Below the pieces are notes generated by a model. The model ran no database searches, was not told the DNA's origin, and saw only the letters and a list, made by a program, of their open reading frames with translations. The translations under genes and the position numbers were made by a program. This document shows, one piece after another, positions 55,797 through 64,000 of a stretch of DNA of 64,000 bases (position 1 is the first letter of the stretch; each line of letters opens with the position of its first letter). Origin of the DNA: Aldrovandia affinis (lineage: Eukaryota > Chordata > Actinopteri > Notacanthiformes > Halosauridae); assembly GCA_029706075.1 (NCBI GenBank), contig JAINUG010000131.1, positions 2,046,001 through 2,110,000 of the forward strand, read 5' to 3'.

Positions 55797-55990
55797 GACC
55801 AGCTAACGCTAACGCTAGGTAATAGACAGCAGGCACAGGTACTTAAAAATGTAATTAGTACTAGCTAGCTAATGCTAAGTATTAGACAGCAGGCACAGGT
55901 ACTTAAAAAAATTTCGTTAGTACTAGCTAGCTAACGCTAATGCTAGGTAATAGACAGCAGGCACAGATAATGAAAAAATGTTGTTAGTAC
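55797..55990. repeat. ~61-bp tandem repeat, three units
   Basis: Units near 55799, 55861 and 55922 share AGCTAACGCTAAYGCTAGG, TAATAGACAGCAGGCACAG and a TTAGTACTAG end. The third unit decays at its end. Unit spacing is 61-62 bases. Confidence 0.88.
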
Positions 55991-57728
55991 CCTCATAGTC
56001 ATGGATATAGGAGGAAGCGTATAGCTTAAACCCCTTGTCCATTTTGCTTGTAGGAACCGTAGATGTCGACTTGCATATCCGATGCACATTGGATATACTA
56101 ATTTTGGGCAGCTCCTGTAAGCATCTTGTATAGAACAACGCCATTATCTCGTCTACCAGAAATGGCCAGTATAAAACACGGAAGTCCATTGCGCATAACC
56201 CCCATTTAGGGATTTGCTCCACTAAAATTTTATAATGGACAAGCATTTCCAAAAGGTGCCCTTTTATTCAGTGGGGATAAGTTCCTGTCCAGGATATTGT
56301 GTGTATGGGTTGAGAATAAAATTAACCCACATGAGAGGGAGTAAACACAAAGTAATTCATGTTATAAATGAGTTACTTTACTGTAACAATTGAATAATAT
56401 ACATCTGGTGGACCAAGCTCATAATTCTTAGTCTGACTACACAATCTGACTACACAGCAAACTGGCTAAAATTACCTATGCTATCAATGTTATTTGAGCA
56501 GCTTTTCAGTTTGTTATCTTTAAAACTACTTTGTGGTTCTGTGTGGCACAGTAGGTAGAGCATGGCACATTGGATACAAAGCACAGCTATACAAGCATGA
56601 TCTGACCGTAATGCTCCATTCAATTCACCGTCCGTGAAACCCGTTTTTAATTTAAGAAGCCTATTGCTCTAGTTTTGGACTGTCCACTGTAAGTAGACCA
56701 ACTTGTCAAGCCCCAAGGCTACTGCAATACAGGCTTGTTCAATTGTCCTGTTCAGAACACTGATGACAAATCCAACATCCTGAACTGTAATTATAATTTT
56801 AAGTACAGTAGGACATGAGATATACGTTATGGAATGACTGGTCAACCAAACGTGGGAAGGGAAGCCAGACCCAGCTTTAATATCACTAACAGACAAACAT
56901 TAAACCAAAATAAATCACACTGTGTGTGTGACATATTCAGACAGTCGTGTTCCAAAGATCATTTCAGCAACAGTCTTCCTTCAGCAGATGTCCTTTTTTG
57001 TGTTTAAAACAATACTGATTGACTTTGATTTGACTATGATACTGAGTCCCCCAATCACAGGTAGGCTTTATCAACAACAAAAATATTCTGTACATATATT
57101 GCAGAGGAAGGGACAAAGGAAGAGACAAAGAAAATAAATATTTAAGGGGTCCCTCAGGGGCCCATTTCCTGCCTGCCTGTATTTTTTCTACATTAATTAC
57201 ATTCCTGTGACTTTTTCATTTCCCAACTGTCGCCTTCACACAGATGGCAATATTATTTACAGTATAGGCCCATGCCTGGAGCCTAGCCAGATGCAACCTT
57301 AATAGGACTTTGATCATCTGTAACTTTGGCTGCCTGTCAATTAGTTTATTATTCTTTTTTTACAAAGCAAACAAGCAATATGCTGTGCCTGCCACAGAAT
57401 GATTTTTACATGGCTTTGTCTGTCAGAAAAACACAACCTAAAGACAGAGCCAGAAAGAGGTGAATGGGTCTACATGATCTCAGTTGTTGAAATGGAAAAA
57501 GATCAAAGCAGCAACTAGTAAATTAGCATATACTGTATTTGGGGAGTGATGGTCAAATCATCAGTACCTGCAAACTTAGCATGCACGGTCACTAGCTGTG
57601 TTCTAAGTGCTGTGCAATAGATCACTTGTTTTGGTGATAGAGCATTACCTTTAAACTATTACCTCGTTCTATGTCAGGAGGGAGAGGGTACTATACAAAG
57701 TGAGTATAACAAATATCCTTTAGTAGAC
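55991..57728. other. Unique DNA with one SINE head fragment
   Basis: No gene recognised. Contains the SINE fragment at 56528-56576. Confidence 0.4.
56528..56576 (+). mobile_element. tRNA-derived SINE head fragment
   Basis: GGTTCTGTGTGGCACAGTAG then GTAGAGCATGGCAC matches the A-box half of the SINE at 52757. The B box and body are absent. Confidence 0.7.
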
Positions 57729-57744
57729 CTGCCCAAACCTTTTT

Positions 57745-59724
57745 TTTTGTGAACAATTCTTTTATTTCATTTTTTTTCAAAACCCCCTTCCCCGGACCCT
57801 GGAGATAATCCATACAATATCATGTCAATAAAGGGAGAACCAAATCCAAATCATCTCAACACTGCAAACATATAATGCCATTCCACCCTGACAAAGGCTT
57901 TTTCTGTGTCCGGTGACAGGATGGCAGATGGCAAGAGAAGACTATCAGCCTGGTCTAGAACATGCAGCAAACAACATATATTATCTGAAGCATGTCTCAA
58001 TTTTATCAATCTTGTCTGATCGTGATGAATTAGAGAAGTAATGCAGGATTCAAGGCGATGGACCAAACATTTGGCATATACTGTACTTTAATGTCCAAAT
58101 TCAACAAACTTAATAGTCGATAACTACCACAATCTAGAGGGTCCTTGCCTTTTTTCAATAAAAGAAATACCAAGGCTGACCTTTGGTCCCAATGAAATGA
58201 GCCTATCACTAAGGAATAATTAATAGAATTTAAAAGAAGGGGGCCAATCTGTCCCCCCAAAAAGATCTGTGGCCTTGGTGGCTCCAGGCATGAGAAACCT
58301 GGCACAAGAAACCTGCCCCCCAATAATTGGGTATTTTTGGTACCATGAGGTCGGTTAGTTTAGCTGGTAGCTAAGGTTAGCTTATATAATCACAGTAGCC
58401 TATCATAGTTTAAATACTGAATGTGAGACACAGGTAATGTTATATCCTGCCTGGTTACACATTTCCATGACAATACCATAATCACCTGACCAGCGTTACT
58501 GTAGTAGAGTAGAAAAATGGCAAACCGGATGAAAGACAATGGAATTCACAGTCAATTTTTGCTATCCATTGAATAACTAGTGATGGGCACTCCGGGCGCA
58601 GCGAGTCCAAAAACTCAGCAGCTGCCACAGAAGAGTTGGACACATGGCCCTTGGATTCATGGATCAACTTGCAGGGTAAAGAAGAAAGGCTTGCACGCCA
58701 TTGTCGTGGGCTTACTTGATCAGCTTGGAAAAATTCTTCCGACATCCAAAAAAGAAAATTACTAACCTTTTCCTTCCCGGTGTTACAGGTATGGTATGCA
58801 GCTGCCAACAATTATGTCTATTGCTGTATTACTGCACTGATCTCTTGCACGAACAATGATTGATCATACCATGTATTAATGCACATCTTGTAAGTCGCTC
58901 TGAATAAGAGCGTCTGCTAAATGCTTAAAATGTAAAAATGTAATGTAATAGGCTGCATATCCATGCTGTATATATTGCTGTAATCCATGAAAAAGCTAAT
59001 CTGCTTTCTGTCCACAGTCAGAGTGTATTTAATGGCAGCCTGCAGAATAGCCAGGCGGTTGGTGTAGCTGAGCAGGCTAAAAATCAGGGTTCTCGGCCTG
59101 TTGCTTGGATTATCATTTTTGTCACCATATATGCGGTGAGTTCGCGTAATCTCACAGTTTCTGTTAACCAAAGAAGGGAACCAGTGAGGCAGACATCCAG
59201 TGAGAAAGGGCACTGCATCGGAGCCTTCACTACCTTCACTAAGACTGATAACACGGATGTTTGATCTGCGGTTGCAGTCTTCCAACAATCCACATAACTC
59301 CGGAGCAGCACATGGACATTAGCTTAGCATTTTTTTCCACCTTATTTTCAAGTCCCGAAAGGGTATGTTCTCATACCTTTTAGCTCACTTGACAGAGCCG
59401 CCAGTTCCGACTGCAACAAGCCGGCCAGTTGACTGAACTGAGACTCAAAAAACTTGAGTTGTTTCTGTGCCTAAGTTTCCAGAAATACCATAAGCTCCAA
59501 CTGAGCAAATTTTCTCTCTTCCATAGAAGGGGATGCATGAAAAGATAAAGTCCTCTTTTTTTGGCTCGGTGACCTCTCGAAACCTGAATAAACAGTAGGC
59601 CTACCTATTTACCAAATGCATGCAGAGTTCAGTAATATTAGTAAAGATATGCATATAACGGAGAGGAAGGGATGAAGCCAAGGTTCACAACATCATTTTC
59701 CAACAGGTCACATGGAACCCCCTC
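57745..59724 (-). pseudogene. Tx1/L1-like LINE with 16-bp TSD, internally deleted
   Basis: The flanks CTGCCCAAACCTTTTT at 57729-57744 and 59725-59740 are a perfect direct repeat. A T run at the left is the poly(A) tail of a minus-strand insertion. From the right, ORF1 of L1 type is visible (59580-58940): RSNIRVISLSEGSEGSDAVP, RPRTLIFSLLSYTNRLAILQ and TVDRKQISFFMDYS. ORF2 RT fragments follow at the left (58260-57850): DPLDCGSYRLLSLLN and EKAFVRVEWHYMFAVL, with the usual RPISLLN and EKAFDRVEW altered. Most of ORF2 is missing (about 2 kb remain of an expected 5 kb or more). An L2-type tail is inserted at 58760-58945. Confidence 0.82.
58760..58945 (+). mobile_element. L2-type LINE/SINE 3' end
   Basis: From TTACTAACCTTTTCCTTCCC to GAGCGTCTGCTAAATGC plus AAAATGTAAAAATGTAATG it is a near-copy of 1686-1870. 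It is inserted in the Tx1/L1-like LINE. Confidence 0.78.
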
Positions 59725-60601
59725 CTGCCCAAACCTTTTTAAAAAAAGGTTTCACAATTATTGCCTGTTTTTAGGATTTGTGCAGCCTCCCAGGCAAGGA
59801 TTATGGCACTGAGTCTATTTCGTTGCTCCATTCAAACCCTTTCAAGATCCTTCATATCATTAGGTCTTTACTTATGGACTGCCCTCTTCAATTCAGACCA
59901 CATAGGGTTCTCAATAGGGTTTAGGTCCAGAGACTGAGATGGCCAAACATTGCTTGCATTGGAATCTTTCCTGTGTTGATATTGAGGTATATTTGGGGTC
60001 ATTGTCTTGTTGGAAGGTCCACCTAAGGCAAAATCTAGGTTTTTGGCTAAAATGTCCTGGTACTTGATGGAACTCATTATGCTATTGGTCTTAACAAGAG
60101 CCCCTGGACCACTGGCAGTAAAATAGCCCCAAAGCAGCAATCATCCACCACCATTTTTGATAGTAGGTATGAGTTGATTTTCCTTGTATGCATCCCTCTT
60201 TTGATGCCAAACATGCTGATGGTGTACATGACCAAAAGGTTCAATTTTGGTCTCATCTGGCCATAGCACCTGGTTCCAGTGATAGTTCCAATGATTTTTC
60301 GCAACTAAAGTTTGCAGTTCTTGAACTGTGTTCCTTCTTCTTTGCCTCTCTCACCATCTTCCTCACTGTGCGTGTGGACAGCATGCACTTGCATCCTCTT
60401 CCTGGCAAGTTTGTAATTGTTCGAGATGTTTGGAAACTTTTTCATTATTACCCTAACAGTGGTATGTTTATCTGTATGTATATTTTTTGTAGCCATTACC
60501 TGATTTGTGTAGGTCAACAACCATCTGTCTCTTGATTTTACAGTTCTTTGGCTTTCCCCATGGATGACAAAGGGAATTTGTCTTACTTCATTTTATATCC
60601 T

Positions 60602-61625
60602 AGTTACATCCCTTGACATTTGTTATTGTTCGTGATTGTTACTACAGTATTAATATTGTTGAGATTGCATGTGTGTGTGTGTATGTGTCCTCTCCGTCTC
60701 TCTACCTCTCTCTCTGATCAGCAGCAGGTGGATTTGCTGGACTGGACTTCCAATGATTGTGTCGCTGCTGGAATTGGCGGAAGGAAAAGGACGACCATAA
60801 AGAACTAATCCAGAGTTGTTTTTTTTCCACTCTTCCTGCTTGCCCCCTGACCGGACCGGATAGTTCTTGGTTGATTGTACCCAACGCTGTTATTCATGTG
60901 AATAGCGCAGGTGTTTATGTGAATGTGGAACTCTAGTGTAAAATCTGGTGTGAACTATTCTACTGTACATATGTAAATAGCCTAACGAATTAAGCTTAAT
61001 GGCTGGCCAGGAAGCTGTAGGGGGTGGGTACCCTTTTCTTTAATGGCTTTTTCTCCTGTTTTTGTTGAGTTAGGGAGTTTGTTGTTTGTTTTCTCTTGGT
61101 AGTTTACTTTTATGTTATCTTGGTGTATCAGCCAGTGTGTTTTGTATGTTGTGGGCTCACCCCCTGAAGCCTTTTGCTTCCCTTTAAAAGAAAAATAAAT
61201 ATTGTGTGTGGTGGTAAATTATTGTCAGCGTTTGGTCTGGCAGGCTGGAAGGGGTCCATCCACTTTATTTTATGTTGCATACCTTACCCCTAGATGGGGT
61301 ACGTAACAGTAGCGATTTTAGACCCTATTTAGGGGGCTTTAGCCCCCTGTCTTTCATCTCAGTCCCCCTAAAGGTGTTTAGTCATTCTTTTCTAAAAACC
61401 ATTTTTACTTAATATCTATTTTTAAAAATACCACAAATAGAGAGTGGCATTTCAATTTTGAGAGTGACCACCATTGTGGTGTTTTTGTTTTGGGGAATGT
61501 AACTTAATGTAATGTAATTTAATTAAAAATTTAGGCTTATGCTTTGCATGTGTACATTTCACATTCTCATTGGGGGTTAAGCCCCCCTAAAGGTCAAACC
61601 CTAGAATCGCCCCTGGTACGTAACA
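60602..61625 (+). mobile_element. Solo LTR with 5-bp TSD, itself interrupted
   Basis: The ends AGTTACATCCC (probably from TGTTAC) and GGTACGTAACA are inverse of each other over about seven bases, giving the TGTTA...TAACA shape of an LTR. The flanks ATCCT at 60597-60601 and 61626-61630 match. An AAAGAAAAATAAATATTG segment near 61190 suggests a polyadenylation signal on the plus strand. Without the hAT MITE it is about 0.71 kb. It sits inside the Tc1 element. A (TG)n stretch lies at 60670-60686. Confidence 0.68.
61307..61615. mobile_element. hAT MITE with perfect 8-bp TSD
   Basis: 309 bp. The flanks GTACGTAA at 61299-61306 and 61616-61623 are identical. The ends CAGTAGCGATTTTAG and the inverse of the right end CAGGGGCGATTCTAG match in 12 of 15 positions. 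Inside, both ends carry GGGGGCTTTAGCCCCC / GGGGGGCTTAACCCCC-like palindromes. No coding capacity. It landed a few bases inside the end of the solo LTR. Confidence 0.92.
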
Positions 61626-61899
61626 ATCCTAGTGAAACAGGAAGTAATGAAAAGCCACAATACAGGTCCGTAAGTCTGAGATTAACTTTATATTCTTCAA
61701 ATATAATTTTATTGCAGATTTTACTTTGTTTGGTTTTATTTCAAATACTATTTAGGGGTGCCAATAATTTTAACATGTAAGTTTTTCAGAAAAAATGGTA
61801 TTACCCAATAAAACAAAAATAAAAATGTGAATAATTGTATTACAATAAAGGTATATAGTTTCCCCATATGATTGAACATAGCATAGAGCTCATTATTTG

Positions 61900-64000
61900 T
61901 GAACTTAAAGCATTTCCTTATCTTACAACTTGCCTACATCTCCTTTTAAGAGAGGTGGGCATCCTTGATTTCTGAAAAAGTGAGGGCAATGGGATTCATT
62001 CTACCACTGTGGCTAGGGTAACATTTTCACATTGTTCTCTTGTGATATAAACATAAATCAAGGATCTCTTTCACTGTAGGCTATTTTTAAGGTAAGAAAA
62101 CTTGAAACCTTTAAATCACAATCACATAAAAACATAAGTATGATTAATCCTACTTATTTAACCTGCATTATATACAATAATCACACTGTAGTATTAAATT
62201 ATTATTTTTTAAGAATGTTTGGGGTTAAGTCCTTGGTGCACTAAAGTTGTAAAATGAATATGAAATGAAATAAAAATGTTAAAGGTTTAACAATAAATTA
62301 AAGTCTCTATCCTTATCTCATTTGTACTGTGTGTGGAAGAAAAACTGATTAAGCTGTGGAAAGGACTTGCAAGATTCTACTGTGTCTACCTTGAAGGGGT
62401 CTACCACAGTCCTTCAGTTCTGACCTGAGCCCCTGAGTCCTTTCATTGATGATGATATAGTGGTATCTTGATCAAACAAAGCTCAGAGATATTGTTTGAT
62501 TCTATCCCTCTGTGTAGAGAAAGCACAGAATTCATCTCTGGTGTTGGTTGGGGAATAGTCACTGCGGGAGGGTCTGATCTACCATTGTGTTGGATTTGGG
62601 TATATAAGGATCAGGCTTCTAGTGAAATCATATGATTGTACACCACAGATTCTGTAATAGCTGTAATAGTCCAAATATGTTACAATGCAGCAGTATAAGG
62701 TTTGGTTTTCTATTCCTTCAAATCATTTTGAAATTATTGCATATGTTGAAACCAGGATATACTAAATAGAGCTAATGGATAATTGGGTACTAGAAAACAG
62801 AGATTATATCCTCATATTTGAATGAGATCTCATTTAGCAACTGGTCCATTTACTTGAAGGAGTCCTAAATCAAGTGTTAATCCACCTTTGAAAATGTGGC
62901 AGAACAGGCCAGAACATATTTGTACACAGAAGAATCAGAAATAGGCTGTGTCTGAAATGTAATATTAATTTTTCAGAGAAGTTAGATTATTTTTCTGAAA
63001 ATCAAACAAAAAGTCAGCAGTGGTGTTCTTGCCATGCACCATGCTTCCGTTGGAAAATGCATTTGGAATCTCTTAAGAGTTCTGATCGACTGAATTACCT
63101 GCCGTTGTGCATTACAGCCCAGGGGTTGAGATTATCTTTAAACCTTGACATGTATTGTTCAATGTGACATGCTCAATTTATCATTAGTTGTGAACTGAGA
63201 ACGGATGAGTACACTTTCAATTTAGTTCAGAGGCTTTCTACATTCATCATGCTTCTTCATCATCCATCATTTCCTCCTGTTTGATTTGTACAAAAACACA
63301 CTTTCATAAGTTTAATGCAATTAATCATATGGCTAAGATAATTTTATATTAATGGACCGAGGCATTTATTTTATTATTTATTTGATGAACTTGCAGAGTG
63401 ATTTTGATGGAATCTATTCCAGATAAGCTATTATCTCCCCCCACAGTAAGAACACATTTGTCCTGCCTTAAACATTTCTTAGTTTCGTCATTGTATTTTT
63501 TCCCCATGTATCTTTCTGTATATTTCCAGGCAGTATTTTCTCATTAGTCACATGTGCATGCTTTTTATCTTCATTTAACCTCTCGTGATAAATGGAAAAA
63601 GTTGTATGAGGTGACCCGAAAACAAAAGCAATTACAGGAAAAGGTGAAATGCTTGTAACAGTGAAAACTGAAGGCTTTGAAATAAAGGTGAAATTCTGCT
63701 GTGCCAATAAAAAAAAACACCACCTTTGAAATGTCTATAAAGACAATTTCTTCAACTTGGGCAGAGTGTTTAAATGTGTGTTTTTAATGAACATTTGTGG
63801 TACCTCTGAGATTTTGAAAGCCATTACAGGGAAAGCTACATGCAAGGTTGCCAAGCAGATTTTTAAAATGGTTCCACTATTTCCCTTCAGTGTCATAATC
63901 ACTGAGCGATTTTAAAGGAGTGATCTAAAAATGAAATGATGAGGGGAACTTACATTCATTGATATGCAGTACCCTCTAAAATTACACACCTTGATACAGC
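61900..64000. other. Unique AT-rich DNA, possibly with conserved non-coding blocks
   Basis: No supported coding region or repeat. The stretches 62330-62480, 63050-63200 and 63420-63700 are non-repetitive with mixed composition and could be regulatory, but nothing in the sequence proves it. The frame 63468-63707 (minus) has no recognisable domain. Confidence 0.35.

Larger units (their letters stand above)
59745..61880 (-). pseudogene. Tc1-like element, transposase on minus strand, split by a solo LTR
   Basis: Minus-strand pieces: TRTVRKMV-type N-terminal region (60380-60340), DETKIEPFGH-like catalytic start (60270-60230), MLLWGYFTASGPGALVKTN and PSQSLDLNPIENPMWSELKR (60140-59868). The reading is broken by shifts. 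The sequence is parallel to Tc1-A at 39060-39582, including the CCTCACTGTGCGTG block. The right terminal region resumes at 61631 after the LTR and includes AGGGGTGCCAATAATTTTAA at 61753. The left terminal repeat is not recognised. The right boundary is approximate. Confidence 0.75.

Noticed and set aside
58580..58811. Possible separate gene with frames on both strands
   Set aside because: It lies within the Tx1/L1-like LINE bounded by the 16-bp duplication, next to its ORF1 region. More likely LINE-derived.

Overview
The window looks like gene-poor nuclear DNA of a ray-finned fish, most likely a teleost. The evidence is the mix of mobile elements: CR1-like, L2-like, Rex1-like and Tx1/L1-like LINEs, fish-type Tc1 transposons, Ty3/Gypsy and other LTR elements, hAT and piggyBac derivatives, and tRNA-derived SINEs. 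The species cannot be named from the sequence. I see no intact cellular protein-coding gene, no rRNA, no confident tRNA gene and no CRISPR array. tRNA-like stretches are SINE heads.

Layout. 1-5.4 kb: a full-length SINE with a perfect 17-bp target-site duplication, then a candidate hAT element (1459-5403) carrying a 2.6-kb CR1 LINE. 5.9-7.2 kb: an unclassified repeat-like stretch with strong hairpins, a TATA-like box and a short segment resembling the 5' Alu domain of 7SL RNA. 7.2-16.1 kb: CR1 scraps, SINEs and two Tc1 pseudo-elements. 16.7-18.0 kb: a piggyBac-type non-autonomous element. 18-21 kb: unique DNA that may hold conserved non-coding sequence. 21.2-23.6 kb: an L2 LINE split by a Rex1-like LINE. 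26.8-30.5 kb: an LTR-like unit filled with diverged ~150-180-bp tandem repeats and split by a second piggyBac-type element. 30.8-32.9 kb: a decayed multi-exon gene copy, zinc-finger-like at its start, the only host-gene-like object. 34.1-43.6 kb: a deep nest (CR1 split by Tc1 elements, one of them split by a hAT; a LINE split by an L2 and by a MITE-like element). 43.5-49.4 kb: LTR-like units and a young Ty3/Gypsy element with deletions. 53.8-54.5 kb: an old Gypsy scrap. 57.7-61.9 kb: a Tx1/L1-like LINE bounded by a 16-bp duplication, then a Tc1 split by a solo LTR that is itself split by a hAT MITE. The rest is AT-rich unique DNA with no recognised gene.

Most unusual signal: the tandem units at 26.9-30.3 kb each fold into the same series of small stems. 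The stems are kept although the arms differ between units, with paired changes such as GAACCC/GGGTTC, GAAACCT/AGGTTTC, GAAACTT/AAGTTTC and AAAACCA/TGGTTTT. This covariation suggests a conserved structured RNA or DNA element inside an LTR-like transposable unit, or a mutational process that copies one hairpin arm onto the other.

The coding remnants do not work together as a pathway. They are selfish-element proteins (reverse transcriptases, transposases, an integrase), nearly all broken by stops, frameshifts or deletions. The order of nesting gives a relative history of invasions.
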